This document shows, one piece after another, positions 16,969 through 25,407 of a stretch of 64,000 bases of DNA (its first letter is position 1; every line of letters begins with the position of its first letter). The stretch is taken from contig NZ_CADFEJ010000026.1 of NCBI RefSeq assembly GCF_902833055.1, positions 1 through 64,000 on the forward strand, written 5' to 3'. Under the pieces are notes generated by a model. That model was given only the letters and a program-made list of their open reading frames with translations. It was not told the DNA's origin and ran no database searches. The stretch is from Burkholderia territorii (lineage in GTDB: Bacteria; Pseudomonadota; Gammaproteobacteria; Burkholderiales; Burkholderiaceae). A program made the position numbers and the translations under genes.

Positions 16969-17025
16969 ACACGGAATGAAGAACCGCCGCGCGCCGGTGG
17001 CGCCGCCCTGAAGGAGACGAAGAAC

Positions 17026-18105
17026 GTGTTTCTCAAGAACGCTTGGTATGTCGCGTGCACGCCCGATGAAATCGACGGCAAGCCGCTGGGCCGCAAGATC
17101 TGCAACGAGTCGATGGTGTTCTACCGCGCGGCGGACGGGCGGGTCGCGGCGCTCGAGGACTTCTGCCCGCACCGCGGCGCACCGCTGTCGCTGGGATTCG
17201 TGCGCGACGGCGTGCTCGTGTGCGGCTATCACGGGCTGGAAATGGGCTGCAACGGCAAGACGGCCGGCATGCCGGGCCAGCGCGTCGGCGGGTTTCCGGC
17301 GATCCGCAGCTTCCCCGTCGTCGAACGGTTCGGATTCATCTGGGTCTGGCCCGGCGATGCGTCGGCCGCCGATCCCGACAAGCTGCCCGCGCTGCGGTGG
17401 GCCGAGGATCCCGCCTGGGCATACGGCGGCGGCCTGTATCACATCCGCTGCGACTACCGGCTGATGATCGACAACCTGATGGATCTCACGCACGAGACTT
17501 ACGTGCATGCAACGAGCATCGGTCAGAAGGAAATCGACGAAGCGCCGCCGAAGACCGTCGCCACCGGCGACGAAGTCGTCACGAGCCGCTTCATGGAGAA
17601 CGTGATGCCGCCGCCGTTCTGGCGGATGGCGCTGCGCGGCAACGGGCTCGCCGACGACGTGCCGGTCGACCGCTGGCAGATCTGCCGCTTCACGCCGCCG
17701 AGCCACGTGATGATCGAAGTGGGCGTCGCGCATGCCGGCCACGGCGGCTACGACGCGCCGGCCGACGTGAAGGCGTCGTCGGTCGTGGTCGACTTCATCA
17801 CGCCGGAGACGGACACGTCGATCTGGTACTTCTGGGGGATGGCGCGCAACTTCCGGCCCGACGATCACGCGTTGACCGCCGAGATCCGGGAAGGCCAGGG
17901 CAAGATCTTCGCCGAGGATCTCGACATGCTCGAGCGCCAGCAGCTCAACCTCGAGCAGTGGCCCGAGCGCAAGCTGCTCAAGCTCAACATCGATGCGGGC
18001 GGCGTGCTGTCGCGCAAGGTGATCGAGCGGCTGCTCGCCGACGAAAACGCGACGAGCCCGCAGCGGCCCGTCATTCCGGTCGCGCAGATCAAGGAGGCGT
18101 CATGA
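17026..18105 (+). CDS. vanA: Vanillate O-demethylase oxygenase subunit
   Basis: 359 residues, GTG start with AAGGAG 9-14 bases upstream. The N-terminal Rieske domain has Cys47, His49, Cys66 and His69 (CPHRGAPLS and CGYHGLEM). The C-terminal domain carries the mononuclear iron site in DNLMDLTHETYVH (His156, His161 and a later Asp). With VanB it demethylates vanillate to protocatechuate and formaldehyde. The start of vanB overlaps its stop codon (ATGA). Other methoxybenzoates are possible substrates; family length and the paired reductase favour VanA. Confidence 0.9.
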   Translation: MFLKNAWYVACTPDEIDGKPLGRKICNESMVFYRAADGRVAALEDFCPHRGAPLSLGFVRDGVLVCGYHGLEMGCNGKTAGMPGQRVGGFPAIRSFPVVERFGFIWVWPGDASAADPDKLPALRWAEDPAWAYGGGLYHIRCDYRLMIDNLMDLTHETYVHATSIGQKEIDEAPPKTVATGDEVVTSRFMENVMPPPFWRMALRGNGLADDVPVDRWQICRFTPPSHVMIEVGVAHAGHGGYDAPADVKASSVVVDFITPETDTSIWYFWGMARNFRPDDHALTAEIREGQGKIFAEDLDMLERQQLNLEQWPERKLLKLNIDAGGVLSRKVIERLLADENATSPQRPVIPVAQIKEAS

Positions 18106-19067
18106 GCGCCGCGACGCTGACGGTCCGGGTGGCCCGCAAGTGGCAGGAAGCGCGCGACATCTGCGGCTTCGAATTCGTCAGCGACGACGGCGCGCCCTTG
18201 CCGCGCTTCGACGCCGGTGCGCATATCGACGTGTATTTGCCGGGCGGCCTCGTGCGCCAGTACTCGTTGTGCAACCATCCTGACCACGGCGATCGCTATC
18301 AGATCGCGGTGCTGCGCGACGCCGAAGGCCGCGGTGGGTCGCGCGCGATTCACGACGAGGTCCGGCAAGGCGACACCGTGCGGATCGGCATGCCGCGCAA
18401 TCAATTTCCGCTCGCGCCCGACGCGCCGCACCACCTGTTGCTCGCGGGCGGGATCGGTATCACGCCGATTCTCTGCATGGCGGAACGGCTGCACTCGTCC
18501 GGCACGCCCTTCGACATGCATTACTGCGCGCGCTCGGCCGATCGCATGGCGTTCGTCGAGCGGATCAACGCAGCCGGATTCCACGACCGCGCGCGCTTGC
18601 ACGTCGACGACGGCGCACCCGCGCAACGCCTCGACCTGCCGGCCGTGCTCGCGTCGGTGCCTGACGGCACCCACCTGTACGTCTGCGGCCCGCGCGGCTT
18701 CATGGACGCGGTGCTGAACGCCGCGCGCGAACGCAATTGGGCCGACGAGCGGCTGCATTACGAGTTCTTCGGCGGCGAGGTTGCATCGTCCGGCTCGGAT
18801 CGCGCATTCCAGGTCCGCATCGCGAGCAGCGGGCAGGTGATCGACGTGCCGGCCGAATGCACGGTCGCCGCCGCGTTGGCGGCCAATGGCATCGACGTGC
18901 TCACGTCGTGCGAGCAAGGCGTATGCGGCACCTGCATGACGCGCGTGCTCGAAGGCGAGCCCGAGCACCGCGATTCTTACCTGACCGAAGCGGAACGAGC
19001 GGCCGGCGACCAGTTCATGCCGTGCTGCTCGCGATCGCGAAGCGATCTGCTGGTACTCGACCTGTAG
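18102..19067 (+). CDS. vanB: Vanillate O-demethylase reductase subunit
   Basis: 321 residues, class IA oxygenase reductase. Domain order is FMN-binding (RQYS at 52-55), NAD-binding (GGIGITP at 116-122, VCGPRGFM near 194-201) and a C-terminal plant-type 2Fe-2S ferredoxin (Cys270, Cys275, Cys278, Cys308). It passes electrons from NADH to VanA. ATG 18102 overlaps the vanA stop by four bases, indicating translational coupling. Confidence 0.92.
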   Translation: MSAATLTVRVARKWQEARDICGFEFVSDDGAPLPRFDAGAHIDVYLPGGLVRQYSLCNHPDHGDRYQIAVLRDAEGRGGSRAIHDEVRQGDTVRIGMPRNQFPLAPDAPHHLLLAGGIGITPILCMAERLHSSGTPFDMHYCARSADRMAFVERINAAGFHDRARLHVDDGAPAQRLDLPAVLASVPDGTHLYVCGPRGFMDAVLNAARERNWADERLHYEFFGGEVASSGSDRAFQVRIASSGQVIDVPAECTVAAALAANGIDVLTSCEQGVCGTCMTRVLEGEPEHRDSYLTEAERAAGDQFMPCCSRSRSDLLVLDL

Positions 19068-19098
19068 GCGGATCGCTCGACATCGCGCATCGCTCGCG

Positions 19099-19545
19099 TC
19101 AATCGGCGAGCCGGCAATGCGCGAGCTTCAACCCCGGCAGCACCGGCGCGTCGATATAACCTTCGTTCACGCAACTGAAGCGGAAATTCGCGGACGCCGT
19201 GAACGGCTTGATCTCGCCGCCGGGGAATTTCGGCTTCAACGCAGGCTGGTCCGCCATGTCGAAATGCGTATCGAACTGTTCGCCATCGGTCGTCAACGCA
19301 CCGAAGTACGTGCCACCCGGGTCGCTGCCCATCCGGATCACCGCGCCGACGAACGCGAGGCGCTTGCCGTCGTATTTCGTCTTCGCGGCGGCCATGTTCT
19401 GCGTATAGGCTTCGATCACCGTCCCGTAGTGCGCGTCGATCGCGGGCTCGTCGGCCGATGCGGCGCACGCGTCCTGGCAAACGCCCGCGAGCATCGCGCA
19501 GGCAGCAAGCGCGGCCGTCATGAGCGGCGCGGAAATCTTCTTCAA
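19099..19545 (-). CDS. Small exported protein, possibly OB-fold
   Basis: 148 residues with a Lys-Lys plus hydrophobic signal peptide (about residues 1-28, ending CAA). The mature part has TQNMAAAKTKYDGKRLAFVGAVIRMGSDPGG, reminiscent of OB-fold 'tRNA_anti-like' periplasmic proteins, in which a short helix is followed by KYKGK and a strand. Cysteines in FSCVNEG and LAHCRLAD could form a disulfide. It is convergent with vanB (31 bases) and functionally unlinked as far as I can see. Confidence 0.65.
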   Translation of the reverse strand: MKKISAPLMTAALAACAMLAGVCQDACAASADEPAIDAHYGTVIEAYTQNMAAAKTKYDGKRLAFVGAVIRMGSDPGGTYFGALTTDGEQFDTHFDMADQPALKPKFPGGEIKPFTASANFRFSCVNEGYIDAPVLPGLKLAHCRLAD

Positions 19546-19969
19546 GGGTGGTCTCCCGTCAAACGTCGTGGTTGATGTCGTTGACCAACGCGCGGTGCCG
19601 GCTGCCCGGCGCCCCGCCGGACGATCGTGCCGCCGTTGCTTTATTCGTTCGAATCGTGGGACACGGCTGCGATCACGTCACTGCCCGCATGGTCGACGGC
19701 GGTGTGCGACGTCGCGCTGCACGCGACGCGACAGGAAAATGGCATGGTGCGGCCCCCGGCTCTCGATGAATTTCACTGCGTCTGATTTTGGGCGCTACGG
19801 TAGCAGACGGCCGGCGCCCCGGCAATCGCGTTGCCCGGTCCGGATCGGCCGCATTTCAATTGCAAACGATTCTCATTACATATATCATGCGCATCCTGCT
19901 GCGGTGAGTCAGCAAGCGAAGCGCTGCGGCCCACGCCCTCATCCTTAGCACTCCATCATTCATCGATTC
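19546..19969. other. Gene-free stretch upstream of the TonB receptor
   Basis: 424 bases between the divergent exported-protein and receptor genes. The only clear element is the Fur-like box at 19862-19880, inside a short AT-rich patch (19855-19890). A + strand ORF across 19520-19948 is Arg-rich and crosses the neighbouring start, so I treat it as spurious. Confidence 0.6.
19862..19880. promoter_or_regulatory. Fur-box-like site
   Basis: GCAAACGATTCTCATTACA matches 12 of 19 bases of the classical GATAATGATAATCATTATC Fur consensus, with the best matches in its right half. It lies about 90 bases before the TonB-dependent receptor start, which predicts iron repression. Confidence 0.7.
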
Positions 19970-22156
19970 ATGCCATCCCGTCGATCGCCCCGCCGTGCAC
20001 GGACGTTGCGTCCGTGGCGCGCGAGCCTGCCTGCCCTGATCACCCTTTGCGTCGCAAGCGGCGCGCATGCGGAGGCCGAACCCGCGTCGGCGGCATCCGC
20101 ATCCGCGGCCACGCCCACGCCCGTGTCGCGCGAGCCCGAACGCGAGCTGCCGACGATCAGCGTCAGCGCATCGGCGGCCACCGATCCGACCGTCGGCTAC
20201 CAGCCGCGCACCAGCAGCGTCGCGGGCGGCGACGATCGCCCGCTCAAGGAAATTCCGCAATCCGTCGCCGTGGTCAGCAGCAGCGTGATGCAGGACCAGC
20301 AGGCGCGCTCGCTCGACGACGTGCTCGGCAACATCAGCGGCGTGACGCAGACCAATACGCTCGGCGGCACGCGCGACGCGTTCATCAAGCGCGGCTTCGG
20401 CTCGAACAACGACGGCTCCGTGCTCGTCGACGGCGTGCGCACGCCGGTGCTGCACAGCTACCTCGCGACGATCGACCGCGTCGAAGTGCTGAAGGGCCCG
20501 GCTTCACTGCTGTACGGGATGCAGGACCCGGGCGGCGTGATCAATCTCGTCACGCGCAAGCCCGAAGACACGTTCGGCGGCTCGATCTCGGCGTCGCGCA
20601 CGAGCCATGGCGGCAGCGATGCACAGTTCGACCTGACCGGCCCGCTCGGCAAGCCGGGGCAGGTTGCGGGCGGCACGCTCGCGTTCCGGCTCACCGGCGA
20701 ATACGACACGAGCCGCTACTGGCGCAGCTTCGGCCGCGAACGCAACGCGCTGATCGCGCCCGCGCTGTCGTGGCATGACGCGAACACGTCGATCGACATC
20801 AGCTACCAGTACGTCGACTACACGACGCCGTTCGATCGCGGCACCGTGCTCGTGAACGGCCGTCCCGACGATGCGCTGCGCTACCGACGCTACGAGGAGG
20901 CATGGGCGCAAAGCGGCGGGATCCAGGAAACGCTGCGCGCGCGCATCGAGCACCGCTTCTCCGACGCGTGGCGCGTGCGCGCCACCTACGGCTGGGGCCG
21001 CGACCGCTACGATCAGTACATTACCCGCGCGACCGCCTTCAACAGCGCGACCGGCGCGCTGTCGCGCACGTCCGACGCGAATCTCGGGCGCAACGACTCC
21101 GACCAGATCGCGACGCTCGGCCTGCTCGGCAACCTGACGCTCGCGGGAATGAACCACGCGCTCTACATCGGCGGCGAATACGAGCGCCAACGCAGCTTCC
21201 GCGGCGACACGATCCGCGGCGCCGCGACGAAGGGCTTCAATCTCTACGATCCGGTCTACGGCCTGCTCGCGCCCGGCGGCATCGCGAGCGCGAAGCAGAG
21301 CGATTCGCTGTCGAAGGTCCACACGTATTCGATGATCGTGCAGGACTCCGTGAAGATCACCGACCGGCTCACCGCCGTCGGCGGGCTGCGCTGGGAGGAC
21401 TGGCAGCAGGAATCGGGGATGGGACGGCCGTTCGTGTTCGCCGACCGCTCGCACGGCAACGTGTGGCTGCCGCAGTTCGGGCTCGCGTATGCGCTTACGC
21501 CGTCGTTGACCGCATACGCGAACGTGAGCCGCTCGTTCAAGCCGAACGTCGCGTCGAACGTGGCCGCACCGCTCGCGCCGGAATTCGGCCGCGTGCTGGA
21601 AGCCGGCCTGAAGTTCAGCCTGAAGCCCGGCATCACCGGCACGCTCGCGGCCTACCAGATCGACAAGCGCAACGTCGCGGTCACGGTCGGCGACATCACG
21701 TCGACGATCGGCACCGCGCGCTCGCGCGGGATCGAACTCGACGTCGCGGGGCAGCTCACGCGCCACCTGAGCCTGATCGGCAGCTACGCGTACACGAACG
21801 CGAACGATCGCGACAGCAACACGCCGCTCGTCAACGTCGCGCGCCATACCGGCAGCCTGTTCGCGGTGTACGACACCGCGATCGCGAACCTGCCCGGACG
21901 CTGGCGCTTCGGCGGCGGCGCGCGGCTCGTCGGCGCGCGGCCCGGCGACACCGCCAACAGCTTCACGCTGCCCGGCTATGTGACCGTCGACGCATTCGCG
22001 GCGTATGAAACGACGATCGGCAAGTTCCCGACGCGCATCCAGCTCAACGTGAAGAACCTGCTCGACAAGACCTACTATCCGTCGAGCAACAGCAATCTGA
22101 TCGTCGCGGTCGGCGAGCCGCGGCTCGTCACGCTGACGACGACGGTGTCGTTCTGA
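19970..22156 (+). CDS. TonB-dependent siderophore receptor
   Basis: 728 residues. An Arg-rich start and hydrophobic segment end in AHA (residues 1-34), an outer-membrane signal peptide; a variable Ala/Pro linker follows. The plug domain has KEIPQSVAVVSSSVMQDQ, GVTQTN...FIKRGFG, the RVEVLKGPASLLYG motif and DPGGVINLVTRKP. The 22-strand barrel ends in the aromatic terminus TTTVSF. The plug motifs fit ferrichrome/ferrioxamine-type receptors (FhuA/FoxA group). An upstream Fur-like box supports iron regulation. No siderophore synthesis or ABC genes are next to it, so the ligand is unknown and probably a xenosiderophore. Confidence 0.9.
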   Translation: MPSRRSPRRARTLRPWRASLPALITLCVASGAHAEAEPASAASASAATPTPVSREPERELPTISVSASAATDPTVGYQPRTSSVAGGDDRPLKEIPQSVAVVSSSVMQDQQARSLDDVLGNISGVTQTNTLGGTRDAFIKRGFGSNNDGSVLVDGVRTPVLHSYLATIDRVEVLKGPASLLYGMQDPGGVINLVTRKPEDTFGGSISASRTSHGGSDAQFDLTGPLGKPGQVAGGTLAFRLTGEYDTSRYWRSFGRERNALIAPALSWHDANTSIDISYQYVDYTTPFDRGTVLVNGRPDDALRYRRYEEAWAQSGGIQETLRARIEHRFSDAWRVRATYGWGRDRYDQYITRATAFNSATGALSRTSDANLGRNDSDQIATLGLLGNLTLAGMNHALYIGGEYERQRSFRGDTIRGAATKGFNLYDPVYGLLAPGGIASAKQSDSLSKVHTYSMIVQDSVKITDRLTAVGGLRWEDWQQESGMGRPFVFADRSHGNVWLPQFGLAYALTPSLTAYANVSRSFKPNVASNVAAPLAPEFGRVLEAGLKFSLKPGITGTLAAYQIDKRNVAVTVGDITSTIGTARSRGIELDVAGQLTRHLSLIGSYAYTNANDRDSNTPLVNVARHTGSLFAVYDTAIANLPGRWRFGGGARLVGARPGDTANSFTLPGYVTVDAFAAYETTIGKFPTRIQLNVKNLLDKTYYPSSNSNLIVAVGEPRLVTLTTTVSF

Positions 22157-22173
22157 CGCATCTTCGCACCGGG

Positions 22174-22212
22174 CGGCCGGGGCCGCGCGACACGCGCGAC
22201 GCGCCCCGGCCG
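22174..22212. terminator. Hairpin between convergent genes
   Basis: CGGCCGGGGC (22174-22183) and GCCCCGGCCG (22203-22212) form a perfect 10-bp stem between the receptor gene and the convergent dehydrogenase gene. It has no T-run. Confidence 0.5.
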
Positions 22213-22227
22213 TCGACACGATCGGTT

Positions 22228-23259
22228 TCAACCGCCCGCGAAATCGAGCAGGATCTTGCAGCTTTTCTCGGGATTGCGCTCGGCCATGTCGAACGCCTGC
22301 GCCACGTCGCGAAAGCCCACCTTGTGCGTGACGATGTGCTCCGGCTGGATCAGCCCGCGGGCAATCCAGTCGATCACCTGCGGGAACATCGCGCAGTTCA
22401 GCCTCGATGCCGCGAGCGTCAGCTCCTTCTTCGTCAGTTCCGCCTGCACGAGCGCCGATGGCTCCGACGAGAACCCGAGCACGCCGATCCGGCCTGCCGG
22501 CGCGGCGATCCGCACGGCCTCCTCGAGAATCGACGGATGGCAGACCGCATCGAAGATCAGCGTCGGGCCGCCGTCGACACCGCGCCTTTCCAGCGCATCG
22601 GGCAGCGACTCGACGCTCGTATTGATGACCTCGTCCTCCGCCGCGCCGCACTTGCGTGCGAGCTGCAGCCGCGCGTCGAGCCGGTCGGTGATGAATGCGC
22701 GAATCCCGTACACGCGCTTGAGCACCTGCAGGATCGTCAGGCCGACGGTGCCGGCGCCGTAGATCAGCGCGACATCGCCCGGCAGCACACCGGTGCGCGA
22801 CGTCGCGTTCGCGGCTACCGCGAACGGCTCGACGATCGCCGCGCAGGTATCGGCGATCGCGTCGGGAATCCGGTACGCATTGCCGGCCGGCACGCACGTG
22901 AACTCGCTGAAGCCGCCGTCGCGGTGCACGCCGAGCACGGTCAGGTGCCGGCACACGTTGCGCCGGCCGATCGTGCACGCGTGGCAATGCCCGCAGCTGA
23001 TCACCGGATCGACCGCGACGGTCTCGCCGAGCCGCGCGGCGTCGACGCCCGCGCCGACCGACTCGATCGTGCCGACGAACTCGTGGCCGATGACGCGCGG
23101 GTACGACACGAACGGATTCTTGCCGTGAAAGATGTGCAGGTCCGACCCGCAGATGCCCGCATAGCGCACCTTCACGCGCACTTCGCCGGCGGCGGGCATG
23201 GGCAGCGGCACCTCGCGCACGGCCATGCTGTTCGGACGATCGACTACGACGCTCAACAT
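22228..23259 (-). CDS. Zinc-type alcohol/sugar-acid dehydrogenase (RspB-like)
   Basis: 343 residues from ATG 23259, with AGGAGAG about eight bases upstream; ATG 23301 lacks a ribosome site. Medium-chain dehydrogenase: catalytic zinc ligands Cys37 and His59-Glu60, structural zinc cysteines 89, 92, 95 and 103, and a Rossmann loop YGAGTVGL. It is closest in style to RspB or L-galactonate dehydrogenases. It is transcribed downstream of the mannonate dehydratase (29 bases), so the substrate is probably an aldonate or uronate-derived alcohol, with oxidation at a secondary hydroxyl. The exact substrate is not readable. Confidence 0.8.
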   Translation of the reverse strand: MLSVVVDRPNSMAVREVPLPMPAAGEVRVKVRYAGICGSDLHIFHGKNPFVSYPRVIGHEFVGTIESVGAGVDAARLGETVAVDPVISCGHCHACTIGRRNVCRHLTVLGVHRDGGFSEFTCVPAGNAYRIPDAIADTCAAIVEPFAVAANATSRTGVLPGDVALIYGAGTVGLTILQVLKRVYGIRAFITDRLDARLQLARKCGAAEDEVINTSVESLPDALERRGVDGGPTLIFDAVCHPSILEEAVRIAAPAGRIGVLGFSSEPSALVQAELTKKELTLAASRLNCAMFPQVIDWIARGLIQPEHIVTHKVGFRDVAQAFDMAERNPEKSCKILLDFAGG

Positions 23260-23288
23260 TTCGGTTCTCTCCTTCTGCTCTTCGACGC

Positions 23289-24497
23289 TCACCAGTTCCA
23301 CATCGAACCGTCGCGCAGCCGGGCGACCGGCAGATACGCGCGCTCGTACGGATATTTCGCGGCCAGCGTCTCGTCGATGTCGACGCCGAGGCCCGGCACG
23401 TCGTCCATCACGAGATAGCCGTCCTCGAAGCGGTAGTTGTGCGGAAACACTTCATCGGTCAGCGCGCTGTGCGGCATCAGCTCCTGGATGCCGAAGTTCG
23501 GCGCCCACAGCCCGAAGTTCACGGCCGCCGCCATGCAGACCGGCGACAGATCGGTCGCGCCGTGGAAACCGGTGCGCACCTGGTACATCGCCGCGTAGTC
23601 GGCGATACGCCGAACATGCGTGATGCCGCCCGCGTGCACGATGGTCGCGCGGATGTAGTCGATCAGCTGGTCGCGGATCAGGTCCTTGCAATCCCAGATC
23701 GAGTTGAAGACCTCGCCGACCGCGAGCGGCGTCGTCGTGTGCTGGCGAATCAGGCGGAACGCGTCCTGGTTCTCGGCCGGCGTCGCATCCTCCAGCCAGA
23801 ACAGACGGTGCGGCTCGAGATCGCGGCCGAGCCGCGCGGCTTCGATCGGCGTCAGGCGGTGATGCGCGTCGTGCAGCAGGTGCGGCGCATCGCCGACCGC
23901 GTCGCGCACCTTGCGGAACAGCTCGGGCGTGTGGCGCAGGTAGAGCGCGGTGTCCCACGGCTCCTCGGGCGGCAGACCCTTTTCGGCGGGCTCGTACGCG
24001 CCGGCCGTCTTGCCGACGCCGTATACCTTGTCGAGTCCGGGCACGCCCGACTGCACGCGAATCGCGCGATAGCCGGCCTCGATATGCGCGCGTACCGCGT
24101 CGACCGCCTCTTCGTGATCGCGCCCGTTCGCATGGCCGTACACCATCAGGCCGTCGCGGCTCTTGCCGCCGAGCAACTGATAGACGGGCATGCCCGCGAG
24201 CTTGCCGAGGATGTCCCACAGCGCCATGTCGATCGCGGCGATCGCCGTCATCGTCACCGGCCCGCGCCGCCAGTACGCGCCGCGATACAGGTATTGCCAG
24301 ATGTCCTCGATGTTGCGCGGATCGCGGCCGACGAGGCACGGGAACACGTGATCTTCCAGGTACGCGCGCACCGCGAGCTCGCGCCCGTTGAGCGTCGCGT
24401 CGCCGAGGCCGTGGACGCCCTCGTCGGTCACGATCTTCACCGTCACGAAATTCCGGCCCGGACACGTGACGATGGTCTGCAAGCGTTCGATTTTCAC
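23289..24497 (-). CDS. manD: D-mannonate dehydratase, enolase superfamily (ManD/RspA)
   Basis: 402 residues, the family length. Numbering coincides with the characterised ManD enzymes as I remember them: Arg147, Tyr159, metal ligands Asp210, Glu236 and Glu262, His212, and a C-terminal WNW. An Ala at 314 lies in HGATDLSP. It should dehydrate D-mannonate to 2-keto-3-deoxygluconate with magnesium. Neighbours fit: an RspB-like dehydrogenase downstream, a GntR regulator upstream, and a divergent fructuronate reductase that makes D-mannonate. Some members act poorly on mannonate or on D-gluconate, so efficiency must be measured. Confidence 0.88.
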   Translation of the reverse strand: MKIERLQTIVTCPGRNFVTVKIVTDEGVHGLGDATLNGRELAVRAYLEDHVFPCLVGRDPRNIEDIWQYLYRGAYWRRGPVTMTAIAAIDMALWDILGKLAGMPVYQLLGGKSRDGLMVYGHANGRDHEEAVDAVRAHIEAGYRAIRVQSGVPGLDKVYGVGKTAGAYEPAEKGLPPEEPWDTALYLRHTPELFRKVRDAVGDAPHLLHDAHHRLTPIEAARLGRDLEPHRLFWLEDATPAENQDAFRLIRQHTTTPLAVGEVFNSIWDCKDLIRDQLIDYIRATIVHAGGITHVRRIADYAAMYQVRTGFHGATDLSPVCMAAAVNFGLWAPNFGIQELMPHSALTDEVFPHNYRFEDGYLVMDDVPGLGVDIDETLAAKYPYERAYLPVARLRDGSMWNW

Positions 24498-24518
24498 TGC
24501 GCTCCTCCTGCGGGCGTT

Positions 24519-25250
24519 TCAGTCGACGAAGTAATGGGGCGCGCGGCTGCGCACATCGGGCAGGTGCGTGCCGATCCGGTCGACGTGCGCGGCGACCGAT
24601 GCACCGAGCAGCGCCATGTTGCGCGACGCGATGTGCGCAAGGATCTGTTCATGCTCCTGCAGCGCGCGGCGCGCGTGATCCTCGACGCGGTCGAGCAGCA
24701 GCCAGCGCACGCGGTCGAACTGGCGCTTCATCGGCTGCAGCATTTCCCATACGTGCGGCCGGCCCGCGAATGCGAACATCCGGCCGTGCATCGCCTCGTC
24801 GAGTTCGAAGAACGCCTCGACATCGCCGCCCGCTACCGCCTCGCGCTGCGCATCGATGATCCGCGACAGCTCCGCGAGCTGCGCCGGCGTGATCTTCTGC
24901 GCAAGCTCGACATGGTTCGCGCATTCGAGCGTGCTGCGCGCGAAGCGCCCTTCCTCGAGGATCGACACGGGAATCGGCGCGACCAGCGTGCCGACCTTCC
25001 GGATGATCTGCACGAGCCGTTCGTCGGCAAGCTGTGCGAACGCTTCGCGCACCGGCGTGCGGCTGACCTTGATCGTCGTGGAGATCACCGCCTCCGACAG
25101 CGCGGTGCGCGGCGGCAACGCGCCGCGCACGATCGCGTGGCGCAGCAGCGCATGTACCTGTTCCGTATACGACCGGCTCTCGTCCAGCGAGAACCCCTGC
25201 AACGCCGTGACGACGACGTCCGCTTCTTCCAGTGCTGCCGTTTCGCTCAT
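24519..25250 (-). CDS. GntR/FadR-family regulator of the hexuronate genes
   Basis: 243 residues. The N-terminal winged helix (about 25-95) has VHALLRHAIVRGALPP, LSEAVISTTIKVSRTPVREA and RLVQIIRKVGTLV. The C-terminal FCD ligand-binding domain (about 105-230) has metal-binding-type residues in ELDEAMHGRMF and LQEHEQILAHI. It is the first gene of the - strand run (regulator, manD, dehydrogenase) and divergent from fructuronate reductase. Two identical palindromes between them are its probable operators. Confidence 0.87.
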   Translation of the reverse strand: MSETAALEEADVVVTALQGFSLDESRSYTEQVHALLRHAIVRGALPPRTALSEAVISTTIKVSRTPVREAFAQLADERLVQIIRKVGTLVAPIPVSILEEGRFARSTLECANHVELAQKITPAQLAELSRIIDAQREAVAGGDVEAFFELDEAMHGRMFAFAGRPHVWEMLQPMKRQFDRVRWLLLDRVEDHARRALQEHEQILAHIASRNMALLGASVAAHVDRIGTHLPDVRSRAPHYFVD

Positions 25251-25282
25251 GGTCGCGATTGATCCGACTCGATATCGATGTC

Positions 25283-25292
25283 TACCATGGTA
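25283..25292. promoter_or_regulatory. GntR operator copy 1
   Basis: Perfect palindrome TACCATGGTA within GTCTACCATGGTACA, 33 bases upstream of the GntR start codon. The same 15-base sequence recurs at 25376-25390. Confidence 0.7.
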
Positions 25293-25378
25293 CAGAACAG
25301 ATCGAATTCGAGCGATCTAGCGTTTACACCGATAACTTCGCGGAGAAACTCGAAATAACCTGCACGCATCTCACCGTC

Positions 25379-25388
25379 TACCATGGTA
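25379..25388. promoter_or_regulatory. GntR operator copy 2
   Basis: Second copy of TACCATGGTA, again within GTCTACCATGGTACA, ending 19 bases before the fructuronate reductase start codon. The 96-base spacing (about nine helical turns) would permit looping between the two dimers. Confidence 0.7.
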
Positions 25389-25407
25389 CAAACCGTCATC
25401 AACCGCC

